The notes: generated by a model from the letters alone, not told the origin. A DNA stretch of 64,000 nucleotides from Streptomyces sp. NBC_00536 (GCF_036346295.1 NZ_CP107819.1:4774001-4838000), one strand, 5' to 3'. Positions 45,564-55,349 are shown, numbered from the stretch's first letter. A program made the numbers and translations.

Positions 45564-47066
45564 GTGAACGCGAACACAGAAGCGCCGCCGACCATCACCA
45601 CCGACACCCGCCTGCGCGGCCCCGCCGTCTGGGCCCTCATCCTCACCGGCGTCGCCAGCTTCATGGCCGCCCTCGACAACCTCGTCGTCACCACCGCCCT
45701 CCCCGCCATCCGCACGGATCTCGGCGGCGCGCTGGAGGACCTCGAATGGACGGTGAACGCCTACACCCTCACCTTCGCCGTCCTCCTCATGTTCGGCTCC
45801 GCCCTCGGCGACCGCTTCGGCCGCCGCAAGCTCTTCATCGCGGGCCTCACCGTCTTCACCGGCGCCTCCGCCGCGGCCGCCCTCTCGCCCGGCATCGACG
45901 CCCTCATCGCCGCCCGCGCCGTCCAGGGCGTGGGCGCCGCGATCATGATGCCGCTCACCCTCACCCTGCTGACCGCCGCCGTCCCGGCCGCCCGCCGCGG
46001 CATGGCCCTCGGCATCTACGGCGCCGTCACCGGCCTCGCCGTCGCCAGCGGCCCGCTCATCGGCGGCAGCCTCACCGAGCACATCTCCTGGCAGTGGATC
46101 TTCTGGCTGAACGTGCCGATCGGCCTCGCCCTGATCCCGCTCGCCCGCCTGCGCCTCGCCGAGTCCACCGCCCCCGGCTCCCGCCTCGACATCCCCGGCA
46201 CCCTCCTCATCAGCGGCGGCCTCTTCGGCATCGTCTACGCCCTGGTCAACGCCAACGCCGACGGCTGGACCAGCACCCCGGTCCTGACCGGCCTGATCGT
46301 CGGCGGCGCGCTCGTCGCCGCCTTCGTTTACCACGGCTCGAACAACGCCAACGCGATGCTCCCGATGCGCCTCTTCCGCAACCGCGGCTTCCTCGGCATC
46401 AACCTGGCCAGCCTGCTGATGTTCCTCGGGATGTTCGGCTCGATCTTCCTGCTCAGCCAGTTCCTCCAGGGCGTCGCCGGTTACTCGCCCACCGAGGCCG
46501 GCCTGCGCATGCTGCCCTGGACCGGCATGCCGATGATCGTCGCCCCGATCGCCGGGATCCTCTCCGACCGGATCGGCGGCCGCCCGGTCGTCGCCACGGG
46601 CCTCGCCTTCCAGGCCCTGGGCCTCGGCTGGTTCGCGCTGGTGCTCACCTCGGACGTGTCCTACGCCGCCCAGCTCCCCGCGCTGATCCTCAGCGGCATC
46701 GGCATGGCCCTGTACTTCGCCCCCGCCGCCAACGTCCTGATGTCCACCGTCGGCCCCGCCGACCAGGGCAAGGCCTCCGGCGCCAACAACGCCCTGCGCG
46801 AGCTGGGCGGCGCCCTCGGCGTCGCGGTCCTGGCCTCGGTCTTCTCCGCCCAGGGCGGCTACGAGACGCCCCAGTCCTTCACCGACGGCACCGTCCCCGC
46901 CCTGTGGATCGGCGCGGGCGCCGTCGCCCTGGCCGCCGTGATGGCCCTGCTGCTCCCCAGCCGGGCCAAGCAGCGCCTGCAGGCCGGGAACCCGGTGGCC
47001 GGCCAGGGCGCGAGCCCGGCCGGAACCCCGGCCTCCGCACCCCGGGTCAAGGTCCCCGCCAACTGA
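45564..47066 (+). CDS. DHA2-family (EmrB/QacA) drug exporter
   Basis: 500 residues, 14 helices. MAALDNLVVTTALPAIRTDL is the DHA2 motif D1; DRFGRRKLFIAGL is motif A; QGVGAAIMMPLTL and LGIYGAVTGLAVASGPLIGG motif C; WQWIFWLNVPIGL is diagnostic. It extrudes lipophilic compounds by proton antiport. GTG 45564 with AGGGGGAA upstream is chosen; an in-frame TTG-type start at 45537 would lie inside the operator. Confidence 0.92.
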   Translation: MNANTEAPPTITTDTRLRGPAVWALILTGVASFMAALDNLVVTTALPAIRTDLGGALEDLEWTVNAYTLTFAVLLMFGSALGDRFGRRKLFIAGLTVFTGASAAAALSPGIDALIAARAVQGVGAAIMMPLTLTLLTAAVPAARRGMALGIYGAVTGLAVASGPLIGGSLTEHISWQWIFWLNVPIGLALIPLARLRLAESTAPGSRLDIPGTLLISGGLFGIVYALVNANADGWTSTPVLTGLIVGGALVAAFVYHGSNNANAMLPMRLFRNRGFLGINLASLLMFLGMFGSIFLLSQFLQGVAGYSPTEAGLRMLPWTGMPMIVAPIAGILSDRIGGRPVVATGLAFQALGLGWFALVLTSDVSYAAQLPALILSGIGMALYFAPAANVLMSTVGPADQGKASGANNALRELGGALGVAVLASVFSAQGGYETPQSFTDGTVPALWIGAGAVALAAVMALLLPSRAKQRLQAGNPVAGQGASPAGTPASAPRVKVPAN

Positions 47067-47103
47067 GCGTCGCACCGAGCATCACACAGCGCATCACGCC
47101 CCT

Positions 47104-47143
47104 ACGGTCCGTGGCCCCGCATCGACAGGGGGGCACGGACCGT
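47104..47143 (+). terminator. Terminator after exporter, just before murB
   Basis: ACGGTCCGTG (47104-47113) pairs with CACGGACCGT (47134-47143), with an inner CCCC/GGGG stem. It ends 12 nt before the murB start, so the murB promoter must overlap it or murB depends on read-through. Confidence 0.65.
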
Positions 47144-47155
47144 ACTCTTGTCCAC

Positions 47156-48211
47156 GTGCAGGAACTCCACGATGCCCCCCTCGCCCCGCTGACCACCTTC
47201 CGCCTCGGCGGCCCGGCGACCCGGCTGGTCACCGCGACCACCGACGCCGAGGTCACCGCCGCCGTGCGCGCGGCCGACGAGAGCGGTACGCCGCTGCTGC
47301 TCATCGGCGGCGGCAGCAACCTGGTCATCGGCGACCGCGGCTTCGACGGCACCGCCCTGCGCATCGCGACCACCGGCTTCACCCTCGACGGCACCACCCT
47401 CGAACTCGCCGCCGGGGAGAACTGGAGCGAGGCCGTCGCCCGCACCGTCGAAGCGGGCCTCGCGGGCATCGAGTGCCTCGCCGGAATCCCCGGCTCCGCG
47501 GGCGCCACCCCGGTCCAGAACGTCGGGGCGTACGGCCAGGAGGTCTCCAGCACCATCACCGAGGTCGTCGCCTACGACCGTACGCTCGGCGAAACGGTCA
47601 CCCTCTCCAACGCCGAGTGCGCGTTCTCGTACCGCCACAGCACCTTCAAGGAGCACCCGGAGCGCTACGTCGTCCTGCGCGTCCGCTTCGCCCTGGAGGA
47701 GGCCGGCGGGCTCTCCGCGCCGATCAAGTACCCCGAGACCGCCCGCGCCCTCGGCGTCGAGGCGGGCGACCGGGTCCCGGCCGCCACCGCCCGCGAGACC
47801 GTCCTGCGGCTGCGCGCGAGCAAGGGCATGGTGCTCGACCCCGCCGACCACGACACCTGGTCGGCCGGCTCCTTCTTCACCAACCCGGTCCTGACCGAAG
47901 CGGCCTACGCCGACTTCCTCGCCCGCGTCCACGACCGGCTCGGCCCGGACACCGTGCCGCCGGCCTACCCGGCCGCCGACGGAGGTACGAAGACCAGCGC
48001 CGCCTGGCTGATCGACAAGGCGGGCTTCACCAAGGGCTACGGCACCGGCCCCGCCCGGATCTCCACCAAGCACACCCTCGCGCTCACCAACCGCGGCGAG
48101 GCCACCACCGAGGACCTCCTCGCCCTGGCCCGCGAGGTCGTCGCGGGCGTCCACGCGGCCTTCGGCGTCACCCTGGTCAACGAACCGGTGACGGTCGGCG
48201 TCAGCATCTGA
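47156..48211 (+). CDS. murB: UDP-N-acetylenolpyruvoylglucosamine reductase
   Basis: 351 residues, type I MurB. FAD-binding motif PLLLIGGGSNLVIGDRGFDG (about 46-65), GIPGSAGATPVQNVGAYGQE, the Arg in FSYRHSTFK, the catalytic Ser in WSAGSFFTNP and the final Glu in LVNEPVTVG are all present. It makes UDP-MurNAc for peptidoglycan. GTG 47156; TACTCT about 11 nt upstream may be a -10 of a near-leaderless message. A small hypothetical follows 16 nt on. Confidence 0.95.
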   Translation: MQELHDAPLAPLTTFRLGGPATRLVTATTDAEVTAAVRAADESGTPLLLIGGGSNLVIGDRGFDGTALRIATTGFTLDGTTLELAAGENWSEAVARTVEAGLAGIECLAGIPGSAGATPVQNVGAYGQEVSSTITEVVAYDRTLGETVTLSNAECAFSYRHSTFKEHPERYVVLRVRFALEEAGGLSAPIKYPETARALGVEAGDRVPAATARETVLRLRASKGMVLDPADHDTWSAGSFFTNPVLTEAAYADFLARVHDRLGPDTVPPAYPAADGGTKTSAAWLIDKAGFTKGYGTGPARISTKHTLALTNRGEATTEDLLALAREVVAGVHAAFGVTLVNEPVTVGVSI

Positions 48212-48227
48212 GAGGTCCCGGCCGCCC

Positions 48228-48644
48228 ATGCTCTGTCCCCTGCACGGGGCCGGTACCGACCCCACCCGGCTCGTGGGGCGCGCGATCAGCAGCGTCGTCG
48301 CGTCCTGGCACGTCTACGAGGGCGAACGCTCCGAGGCCCCGCTCGACGTCTGGCTGACCGACAGCGAGGGCGAGTGCACCCGGATCACCACCGGCTCGGA
48401 CTGGTGCCTCATCGTCGAATCCGCCCGGCCCCACGAGCCCTACGACATGGGGGAGTGGGGCCGCATCGAGGTCGGTGACGACCTCGGCGACCACCCCTTC
48501 CTGCGCCACCTCGGCGAGACCGTCGCGACCGTGGCCGAATTCGCCGTGCCCGAACAGGGCCGGACCCACCTGGAGATCGGCTTCGCCGACGGCGACCGGG
48601 TCCGGGCCGACTGCCACGAGGGCGACCTGCGCCTCACCCGCTGA
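48228..48644 (+). CDS. Hypothetical protein
   Basis: 138 residues, acidic, soluble, no signal or membrane helix. It has ISSVVASWHVYEGERSEAPLDVWLTDSEGECTRITTGSDWCL and HLEIGFADGDRVRADCHEGDLRL, a beta-rich layout like small actinobacterial unknowns. No family recognised. It is 16 nt downstream of murB with the same strand, so probably co-transcribed. Ends 9 nt from the convergent deaminase, with no hairpin between. Confidence 0.7.
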   Translation: MLCPLHGAGTDPTRLVGRAISSVVASWHVYEGERSEAPLDVWLTDSEGECTRITTGSDWCLIVESARPHEPYDMGEWGRIEVGDDLGDHPFLRHLGETVATVAEFAVPEQGRTHLEIGFADGDRVRADCHEGDLRLTR

Positions 48645-48653
48645 GTTACGACG

Positions 48654-49673
48654 CTACGACGTCAGCCAGTGGTCGATCCCGGCCAGCAGCTTGGCCTGTA
48701 CGTCCTCGGGCGCGGCCGAACCGCGCACCGACTGGCGGGCCAGCTCGGCCAGCTCCGCGTCCGTGAAGGCGTGGTGACGGCGGGCGATCTCGTACTGCGC
48801 CGCCAGCCGGGACCCGAAGAGCAGCGGGTCGTCGGCGCCCAGCGCCATCGGCACCCCGGCCTCGAAGAGGGTCCGCAGCGGGACGTCCTCGGGGCGCTCG
48901 TAGACCCCCAGTGCCACATTGGACGCCGGACAGACCTCACAGGTGATCTGGCGGTCGGCCAGCCGCTTCAGCAGCCGAGGGTCCTCGGCGGCCCGGACGC
49001 CGTGCCCGATGCGGGAGGCGCGCAGATCGTCCAGGCAGTCCCGGACGGAGGCGGGGCCGCTCAGCTCACCGCCGTGCGGGGCCGCGAGCAGACCGCCCTC
49101 CCGCGCGATGGCGAAGGCCCGGTCGAAATCGCGGGCCATGCCGCGGCGCTCGTCGTTGGAGAGCCCGAAGCCGACGATCCCGCGGTCGGCGTAGCGGACC
49201 GCGAGCCGCGCCAGGGTGCGGGCGTCCAGAGGGTGCTTCATCCGGTTGGCGGCGATGACCACGCGCATCCCGAGACCGGTCTCGCGCGAGGCCGCGTCCA
49301 CGGCGTCCAGGATGATCTCGACGGCCGGGATCATCCCGCCGAGCAGCGGGGCGTAGGAGGTCGGATCCACCTGGATCTCCAGCCACCCGCTGCCGTCCCG
49401 GACGTCCTCCTCGGCGGCCTCCCGGACGAGGCGCCGGATGTCGTCGGGCTCGCGCAGGCAGGAGCGGGCTGCGTCGTAGAGCCGCTGGAAACGGAACCAG
49501 CCCCGCTCGTCGGTGGCGCGGAGCCGGGGTGGCTCCCCGCCGGTCAGCGCGTCGGGCAGCCGCACGCCGTACTTGTCGGCCAGCTCCAGCAGGGTCGACG
49601 GGCGCATGGACCCCGTGAAGTGCAGGTGGAGATGGGCTTTCGGCAGAAGCGTGAGATCGCGTACGTGCTCCAT
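48654..49673 (-). CDS. add: Adenosine deaminase
   Basis: 339 residues. Metal motif KAHLHLHFTGSMRP (His16, His18), the His in AAPHGGEL with catalytic Glu, the His in SRIGHGVRA, and Asp pair in MALGADDPLLFG are in the expected order. It deaminates adenosine (or an adenine-type purine) to inosine in salvage; the FTGS in place of LDGA marks a subgroup, so a related substrate is possible. ATG 49673; the frame upstream to 49877 runs into repeats and is rejected. Confidence 0.88.
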   Translation of the reverse strand: MEHVRDLTLLPKAHLHLHFTGSMRPSTLLELADKYGVRLPDALTGGEPPRLRATDERGWFRFQRLYDAARSCLREPDDIRRLVREAAEEDVRDGSGWLEIQVDPTSYAPLLGGMIPAVEIILDAVDAASRETGLGMRVVIAANRMKHPLDARTLARLAVRYADRGIVGFGLSNDERRGMARDFDRAFAIAREGGLLAAPHGGELSGPASVRDCLDDLRASRIGHGVRAAEDPRLLKRLADRQITCEVCPASNVALGVYERPEDVPLRTLFEAGVPMALGADDPLLFGSRLAAQYEIARRHHAFTDAELAELARQSVRGSAAPEDVQAKLLAGIDHWLTS

Positions 49674-49754
49674 CCGGTGATCCTGCCTCACCGCGGCGCT
49701 CGGCGGGAGAGGGTTTACCGATCGGGGGCTTGCCCGAACGCGCGCGCGGGGCCT

Positions 49755-49849
49755 CCCGGGCTCTGCCCGGACCCGGTCCTCAAACGCCGGACGGGCTGAA
49801 AAATCCAGCCCCGCCGGCGTCTGAGGCGCGGGTCCGGGCAGAGCCCGGG
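49755..49849. repeat. 95-nt hairpin made of two inverted dispersed repeats
   Basis: Arms 49755-49775 and 49829-49849 pair perfectly over 21 bp (CCCGGGCTCTGCCCGGACCC and one more base), enclosing the core CTCAAACGCCGG (49780-49791) and its inverse at 49802-49826. It fills the 304-bp gap between the divergently flanking deaminase start and the aspC terminator; no gene is there. Confidence 0.85.
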
Positions 49850-49917
49850 GAACGGTGGAAGGGCGGGTAGGGGACAAGCCCCGCGCAGCGGCAGGCCCGG
49901 GTCCGGGCAGGAAACGC

Positions 49918-49953
49918 CCGAGCGGCGGCTCCCCGAGGGGAACCGCCGCTCGG
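49918..49953 (-). terminator. Terminator after aspC
   Basis: CCGAGCGGCGG (49918-49928) pairs with CCGCCGCTCGG (49943-49953), with inner TCCCC/GGGGA, 24 nt past the stop on the minus strand. Confidence 0.85.
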
Positions 49954-49977
49954 ACCTGGCTGCCGCCCGCCCTAGGG

Positions 49978-51204
49978 CTAGGCCTTGGCCTCCGCCAGCA
50001 GGTTCTGGATCCGGGTCACGCCCTCCACCAGGTCCTCGTCACCGAGGGCGTACGACAGGCGCAGGTAGCCCGGGGTGCCGAAGGCCTCGCCCGGGACGAC
50101 CGCGACCTCGGCCTCGTCCAGGATCAGGGCCGCCAGCTCGACCGAGGTCTGCGGGCGCCGGCCGCGGATCTCCTTGCCGAGCAGTTCCTTGACCGAGGGG
50201 TACGCGTAGAACGCGCCCTCCGGGGTCGGGCAGAAGACGCCGTCGATCTCGTTCAGCATCTTGACCATGGTCTGGCGGCGGCGGTCGAAGGCCTTCCGCA
50301 TCTCGGCGACCGCGTCCAGGTTCCCGGACACCGCGGCCAGCGCGGCGACCTGCGCCACGTTGGAGACGTTGGAGGTGGCGTGCGACTGGAGGTTCGTCGC
50401 GGCCTTGATGACGTCCTTCGGGCCGATGACCCACCCGACGCGCCAGCCGGTCATGGCGTACGTCTTGGCCACGCCGTTGACGACGATGCAGCGGTCGGTG
50501 AGCGCGGGCACCAGCACCGGCAGCGAGGTGAAGGTCGCGTCGCCGTAGACCAGGTGCTCGTAGATCTCGTCCGTCAGCACCCACAGGCCGTGCTCGGCGG
50601 CCCACTCGCCGATGGCGCGGGCGTCGGCCTCGGAGTAGACGGAGCCGGTCGGGTTCGACGGGGAAACGAAGAGGACGACCTTCGTACGGTCGGTGCGCGC
50701 CGCTTCCAGCTGCTCGACGGAGACCCGGTAACCGGTGGTCTCGTCGGCGACGACGTCGACCGGGACACCGCCCGCGAGGCGGATCGACTCCGGGTAGGTG
50801 GTCCAGTACGGGGCCGGGACGATGACCTCGTCGCCCGGGTCGAGGATCGCGGCGAAGGCCTCGTAGATGGCCTGCTTGCCGCCGTTGGTGACGAGGATCT
50901 GCGCCGGGTCGACGGCGTAGCCCGAGTCGCGCAGCGTCTTCTCCGCGATGGCCTTCTTCAGCTCCGGCAGGCCGCCGGCCGGCGTGTAGCGGTGGTACTT
51001 CGGGTTGCGGCAGGCCTCGACCGCCGCCTCGACGATGTAGTCGGGGGTCGGGAAGTCGGGCTCACCGGCACCGAAGCCGATCACCGGACGGCCCGCGGCC
51101 TTGAGGGCCTTGGCCTTGGCGTCGACGGCGAGGGTGGCGGACTCGGAGATGGCGCCGATACGGGCGGACACCCGGCGCTCGGAAGAAGGCGTTGCAGAGG
51201 TCAT
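49978..51204 (-). CDS. aspC: Aspartate aminotransferase (class I, subgroup 1b)
   Basis: 408 residues. PLP-binding Lys247 in [40 protein letters not shown] and LRLSYAL with the substrate Arg. It interconverts aspartate/2-oxoglutarate and oxaloacetate/glutamate. The conserved position before tRNA-Trp and secE matches other Streptomyces. ATG 51204. Confidence 0.92.
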   Translation of the reverse strand: MTSATPSSERRVSARIGAISESATLAVDAKAKALKAAGRPVIGFGAGEPDFPTPDYIVEAAVEACRNPKYHRYTPAGGLPELKKAIAEKTLRDSGYAVDPAQILVTNGGKQAIYEAFAAILDPGDEVIVPAPYWTTYPESIRLAGGVPVDVVADETTGYRVSVEQLEAARTDRTKVVLFVSPSNPTGSVYSEADARAIGEWAAEHGLWVLTDEIYEHLVYGDATFTSLPVLVPALTDRCIVVNGVAKTYAMTGWRVGWVIGPKDVIKAATNLQSHATSNVSNVAQVAALAAVSGNLDAVAEMRKAFDRRRQTMVKMLNEIDGVFCPTPEGAFYAYPSVKELLGKEIRGRRPQTSVELAALILDEAEVAVVPGEAFGTPGYLRLSYALGDEDLVEGVTRIQNLLAEAKA

Positions 51205-51396
51205 GCGGCCAATCGTCCCAGACTGCAAACTGCCGCCGCACACCGTTTCAGGTACCGGACGGAGCAGCCCCCGGCGGCTTCTGTTCGACGTCGGCGCCGC
51301 GACCACGTATGCTCACCTGTCGTTGGACCCCACCAGGGCGCCTCAAACGCGTGCACTCCGTGCACTCGGTTGGATGCGGTAGGTTGGGGGACACAA

Positions 51397-51469
51397 AGGG
51401 TCGTAGCTCAATTGGTAGAGCACTGGTCTCCAAAACCAGCGGTTGGGGGTTCGAGTCCCTCCGGCCCTG
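51397..51469 (+). tRNA. tRNA-Trp (CCA)
   Basis: 73 nt. Acceptor AGGGTCG with CGGCCCT (one T-G), discriminator G. Loop CTCCAAA gives anticodon CCA. CCA end not encoded. It sits between aspC and secE, as in most actinobacteria. Confidence 0.95.
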
Positions 51470-51575
51470 CTCCACACTCCTTCGCCGGATGTGTGCGCAG
51501 GTACGTACATCTATGCACCGCCGTGCGGCTCAACCGGGGCGCGGCACGGCCATGACCCGGATTCAGGTGAGAGAC

Positions 51576-51857
51576 GTGACGGACGCCGTGGGCTCCATCG
51601 ACATGCCTGACGCCGAGGATGACACCCGCGAGAAGAAGGCCCGAAAGGGCGGCAAGCGCGGAAAGAAGGGCCCTCTGGGCCGTCTCGCGCTCTTCTACCG
51701 GCAGATCGTCGCGGAACTCCGCAAGGTTGTTTGGCCGACTCGCAACCAGCTGACCACCTACACCACCGTGGTCATCGTGTTCGTGGTCATCATGATCGGT
51801 CTCGTTACCGTGATTGACTATGGGTTCAACGCGGCCATCAAGTTCGTCTTCGGCTAG
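51576..51857 (+). CDS. secE: Protein translocase subunit SecE
   Basis: 93 residues. A basic cytoplasmic part (KKARKGGKRGKKGPLGRLALF), the conserved amphipathic FYRQIVAELRKVVWPTRNQL and one C-terminal helix (VVIVFVVIMIGLVTVIDYGF). Essential partner of SecY. GTG 51576 has AGGTGAG just upstream; the in-frame ATG at 51552 has no ribosome site. Confidence 0.93.
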   Translation: MTDAVGSIDMPDAEDDTREKKARKGGKRGKKGPLGRLALFYRQIVAELRKVVWPTRNQLTTYTTVVIVFVVIMIGLVTVIDYGFNAAIKFVFG

Positions 51858-51867
51858 TCCCCGCGGG

Positions 51868-51893
51868 GGGCGGCACCTTGATGGGTGCCGCCC
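51868..51893 (+). terminator. Hairpin between secE and nusG
   Basis: GGGCGGCACC (51868-51877) pairs perfectly with GGTGCCGCCC (51884-51893), followed by GTTTTC. It is a plausible partial terminator within the secE-nusG operon. Confidence 0.75.
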
Positions 51894-51941
51894 GTTTTCG
51901 CATGTTCCACCCCATTTTGTATCCAGGAAGAAGCAGCCACC

Positions 51942-52931
51942 GTGTCTGACCCGAACCTGAACGCGAGCCCCGACTCCGTCGAGTCCGTCGAGGACGCGCT
52001 CGACATCGTCGAGGCGGCGGACGCGGACCGCGACGAAGTCGAGCTCGCCGACGAAGCCCAGGCCGGTATCGCCGCCGAGAGCGCCGCGATGCACATCGAG
52101 CCCGCGCACGTCGAGGCTGAGGCCGACGAGGACGACGAGTCCGCGGACGACGCGTCCACGGACGAGGGCGACGACACCGACGCCGACGTCGAGGCTGAGG
52201 CCGACGAAGACGCCGAGGCCGGCGACGACGAGGACGCTGCTGACGAAGAGGCCGACGCGGACGCGGACGAGGAGGAGGCCGAAGAGGCCGCCCCCGTCGA
52301 GGACGCCGAGCCCGTCGACCCGATCCAGGCGCTGCGCGACGAACTCCGTCTGCTGCCCGGCGAGTGGTACGTGATCCACACCTACGCGGGCTACGAGAAG
52401 CGCGTGAAGGCCAACCTGGAGCAGCGCGCCGTCTCGCTGAACGTCGAGGAGTTCATCTACCAGGCCGAGGTGCCCGAGGAAGAGATCGTCCAGATCAAGA
52501 ACGGCGAGCGCAAGAACGTCCGGCAGAACAAGCTGCCCGGTTACGTTCTCGTCCGCATGGATCTGACGAACGAGTCCTGGGGCGTCGTCCGCAACACCCC
52601 CGGCGTCACCGGCTTCGTGGGCAACGCCTACGACCCGTACCCGCTGACCCTCGACGAGATCGTCAAGATGCTCGCCCCCGAGGCGCAGGAGAAGGCCGCC
52701 AAGCTGGCCGCGGAAGAGGCCGGCCTGCCCGCGCCCGCCGTCAAGCGCACCATCGAGGTCCTGGACTTCGAGGTCGGCGACTCGGTCACCGTCACCGACG
52801 GCCCGTTCGCCACGCTCCAGGCGACCATCAACGAGATCAACCCGGACTCGAAGAAGGTCAAGGGTCTCGTCGAGATCTTCGGCCGCGAGACCCCGGTCGA
52901 GCTGAGCTTCGACCAGATCCAGAAGAACTGA
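51942..52931 (+). CDS. nusG: Transcription termination/antitermination factor NusG with acidic extension
   Basis: 329 residues against about 180 in E. coli. Residues 1-135 are an Asp/Glu/Ala-rich extension ([23 protein letters not shown]). Then the NGN domain ([42 protein letters not shown]) and the KOW domain ([19 protein letters not shown] to [10 protein letters not shown]). It binds RNA polymerase. GTG 51942; AGGAAG is 13 nt upstream, rather distant. Acidic tails are known in Streptomyces NusG. Confidence 0.93.
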   Translation: MSDPNLNASPDSVESVEDALDIVEAADADRDEVELADEAQAGIAAESAAMHIEPAHVEAEADEDDESADDASTDEGDDTDADVEAEADEDAEAGDDEDAADEEADADADEEEAEEAAPVEDAEPVDPIQALRDELRLLPGEWYVIHTYAGYEKRVKANLEQRAVSLNVEEFIYQAEVPEEEIVQIKNGERKNVRQNKLPGYVLVRMDLTNESWGVVRNTPGVTGFVGNAYDPYPLTLDEIVKMLAPEAQEKAAKLAAEEAGLPAPAVKRTIEVLDFEVGDSVTVTDGPFATLQATINEINPDSKKVKGLVEIFGRETPVELSFDQIQKN

Positions 52932-52976
52932 TCGAAAGTACTGATCCAGTACTGATCGAAAAGTACTGATCCAGTC
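52928..52976 (+). repeat. 24/25-nt direct repeat at nusG end
   Basis: CTGATCGAAAGTACTGATCC plus AGTA, then the same with one extra A (52952-52976). The first copy includes the nusG stop. AGTACT within each unit is itself palindromic. Confidence 0.85.
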
Positions 52977-52998
52977 CTTCTGAACACAGGCTTCCAGT

Positions 52999-53034
52999 CA
53001 GGTCAGATCGCCCCGAAAAGGGCGGTCTGACCTG
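52999..53034 (+). terminator. Terminator between nusG and rplK
   Basis: CAGGTCAGATCGCCC (52999-53013) pairs with 53020-53034 with one T-G pair, loop CGAAAA, then CTGGGTTTTC. It divides secE-nusG from rplKA. Confidence 0.85.
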
Positions 53035-53138
53035 CTGGGTTTTCAGCCCCGCCCTGATACCCGTTATCGTGGTGCGGTATGCCTCCATCCGGATGACCGG
53101 TTGGCGGCGAAAAACTCTCACAGGACCCGGAGAGAGCA

Positions 53139-53573
53139 ATGCCTCCCAAGAAGAAGAAGATCACGGGGCTCATCAAGCTCCAGATCAAGGCCGGTGCGGC
53201 CAACCCGGCGCCGCCGGTCGGCCCCGCGCTCGGTCAGCACGGCGTCAACATCATGGAGTTCTGCAAGGCCTACAACGCCGCGACCGAGTCGCAGCGTGGC
53301 ATGGTCGTGCCGGTGGAGATCACGGTCTACGACGACCGCTCCTTCACCTTCGTGACGAAGACCCCCCCGGCCGCGCGCCTCATCCTCAAGCACGCGGGTG
53401 TGGAGAAGGGCTCGGGCGAGCCGCACAAGACCAAGGTCGCCAAGCTCACCGGCGCCCAGGTCCGCGAGATCGCCACGCTGAAGATGCCCGACCTGAACGC
53501 CAACGACCTGGCCGCCGCCGAGAAGATCATCGCCGGCACCGCCCGTTCGATGGGCATCACGGTCGAGGGCTGA
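53139..53573 (+). CDS. rplK: 50S ribosomal protein L11
   Basis: 144 residues. [43 protein letters not shown] and [22 protein letters not shown] are universal L11. It binds 23S rRNA at the GTPase centre and, in Streptomyces, is the RelA-associated protein. GGAGAGA precedes the ATG. Confidence 0.97.
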
Positions 53574-53683
53574 TCCAGCCCCTCGCACGCCCCCAGTGGT
53601 AGGACCAGCGCTGGTCCGCACCACGACTCCACACCCTGCCACGCGGCGGAAGCCGCATGGTGTATCTGCAAACAGGAGCAGAA

Positions 53684-54412
53684 GTGAAGCGCAGCAAGAC
53701 TCTCCGCGCTGCGGACGCCAAGGTCGACCGGGACAAGCTCTACGCCCCGCTCGAGGCCGTCCGTCTCGCCAAGGAGACCTCCGCGACCAAGTTCGACAGC
53801 ACCGTCGAGGTCGCCTTCCGCCTGGGTGTCGACCCGCGCAAGGCCGACCAGATGGTCCGTGGCACCGTGAACCTCCCGCACGGCACCGGCAAGACCGCCC
53901 GGGTCCTGGTCTTCGCGACCGGTGACCGTGCAGCGGCCGCGGAAGCCGCCGGCGCCGACATTGTCGGCAACGACGAGCTGATCGACGAGATCGCGAAGGG
54001 CAACCGCCTCAACGAGTTCGACGCCGTTGTCGCCACCCCGGACCTCATGGGCAAGGTCGGCCGCCTCGGCCGCGTGCTCGGTCCCCGTGGCCTCATGCCG
54101 AACCCGAAGACCGGCACCGTCACGATGGACGTCGCCAAGGCTGTCACCGAGATCAAGGGTGGCAAGATCGAGTTCCGCGTCGACAAGCACTCGAACCTGC
54201 ACTTCATCATCGGCAAGGTCTCCTTCACCGATGAGCAGCTCGTCGAGAACTACGGCGCGGCCCTGGACGAGATCCTTCGTCTGAAGCCGTCCGCCGCGAA
54301 GGGCCGCTACATCAAGAAGGCCGCCCTGAGCACCACGATGGGCCCCGGCATCATCCTGGACCAGAACCGCACCCGGAACCTCCTCGTCGAGGAAGACCCG
54401 GCCGCGGTCTGA
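53684..54412 (+). CDS. rplA: 50S ribosomal protein L1
   Basis: 242 residues. [25 protein letters not shown] at the start, [26 protein letters not shown] and the universal ending. GTG 53684 with AGGAG 6 nt upstream; a frame from 53657 is rejected. L1 normally represses its own mRNA by binding a site mimicking 23S rRNA; the 110-nt rplK-rplA gap may hold it. Confidence 0.96.
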   Translation: MKRSKTLRAADAKVDRDKLYAPLEAVRLAKETSATKFDSTVEVAFRLGVDPRKADQMVRGTVNLPHGTGKTARVLVFATGDRAAAAEAAGADIVGNDELIDEIAKGNRLNEFDAVVATPDLMGKVGRLGRVLGPRGLMPNPKTGTVTMDVAKAVTEIKGGKIEFRVDKHSNLHFIIGKVSFTDEQLVENYGAALDEILRLKPSAAKGRYIKKAALSTTMGPGIILDQNRTRNLLVEEDPAAV

Positions 54413-54456
54413 TCCGGACGGGCCCGCGCCTCGCGGGCTCACCGGCAGTACCTCGG

Positions 54457-54494
54457 CGGGCCCTCCGTCTCCCTCACGGGAGGCGGGGGGCCCG
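54457..54494 (+). terminator. Terminator after rplA
   Basis: A 17-bp stem (54457-54473 with 54478-54494; CGGGCCCTCC...GGGGGGCCCG) with loop TCAC and two T-G pairs, followed by TTTCGTTT. Confidence 0.9.
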
Positions 54495-54576
54495 TTTCGT
54501 TTCCCCGGGGGCCCGGGCCCGTAGCGGGGCTCCCAGCGGCCCGCACGGGGCCGTGAGGGTCCGCAGGGGGGGCGAT

Positions 54577-54606
54577 TTGCTCCGGGCCGGGATGTTCGCG
54601 TACGCT
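54577..54606 (+). promoter_or_regulatory. Candidate rplJ promoter
   Basis: TTGCTC (54577-54582), 18-nt spacer, TACGCT (54601-54606). The start of transcription near 54613 would open the L10 leader. Confidence 0.5.
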
Positions 54607-54613
54607 TCCGGAG

Positions 54614-54771
54614 AAGCCAAAGACCGCTGGTCGTTGCCGTGCTCGCAAGAGGACGGCGACCGAAGGATTCGCTAGCTGCGAACGACCTGCGCAGGTGTTC
54701 AGTGGAAGGTTCCCGGAATTCGTTCCGGTTGAGCCGTGCCCCGAGCGCTTGCGCCGGGGCGTTTTCTTTTT
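54614..54771 (+). promoter_or_regulatory. Ribosomal L10 leader with attenuator
   Basis: GCCAAAGACCGCTGGTCGTTG (read GCCAAAGACCGC then TGGTCG) resembles the start of the L10(L12)4-binding leader; GGTCGTTGCCGT and ACGGCGACC form its stem. It ends in a terminator-like hairpin GCCCC-GA-GCGC-TT-GCGC-C-GGGGC (54738-54760) and a long T-tract GTTTTCTTTTT (54761-54771). L10-L12 binding would thus control rplJL. Assignment of the leader class rests on position and the short motif. Confidence 0.7.
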
Positions 54772-54818
54772 AGCCCCTTCTGAGCGGTCCTCATCACCCG
54801 GAAGGAGGCCGACGCACT

Positions 54819-55349
54819 ATGCCGACGCCCAACAAGGCTGCCGCGGTAGCCGAGCTCACGGACCAGTTCCGCGACTCGAACGCCGCCGTGCTGACCGAGT
54901 ACCGGGGTCTCACCGTGGCGCAGCTCAAGACGCTGCGTCGTTCGCTCGGTGAGAACGCCCAGTACGCCGTGGTGAAGAACACGCTGACCAAGATTGCGGC
55001 CAACCAGGCCGGGATCACCGCGCTGGACGAGCACTTCGCTGGTCCCACCGCGGTCGCCTTCATCACCGGTGACCCGGTGGAGTCGGCGAAGAGCCTGCGT
55101 GACTTCGCCAAGGACAACCCGAACCTCATCATCAAGGCGGGTGTCCTTGATGGTAAGGCGCTCACCGCCGATGAGATCAAGAAGCTCGCGGACCTCGAGT
55201 CCCGCGAGGTTCTGCTCAGCAAGCTGGCCGGCGCGTTCAAGGGCAAGCAGTCTCAGGCTGCCTCGCTCTTCCAGGCGCTGCCGTCGAAGTTCGTCCGCAC
55301 CGCGGAAGCGCTTCGCGTCAAGCTCGCCGAGCAGGGCGGTGCCGAGTAA
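54819..55349 (+). CDS. rplJ: 50S ribosomal protein L10
   Basis: 176 residues. [46 protein letters not shown] and GPTAVAF are conserved L10. The C-terminal helix ([17 protein letters not shown]) binds L7/L12 dimers. GGAGG 11 nt before the ATG. A regulated leader precedes it; rplL follows after 109 nt. Confidence 0.96.
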   Translation: MPTPNKAAAVAELTDQFRDSNAAVLTEYRGLTVAQLKTLRRSLGENAQYAVVKNTLTKIAANQAGITALDEHFAGPTAVAFITGDPVESAKSLRDFAKDNPNLIIKAGVLDGKALTADEIKKLADLESREVLLSKLAGAFKGKQSQAASLFQALPSKFVRTAEALRVKLAEQGGAE

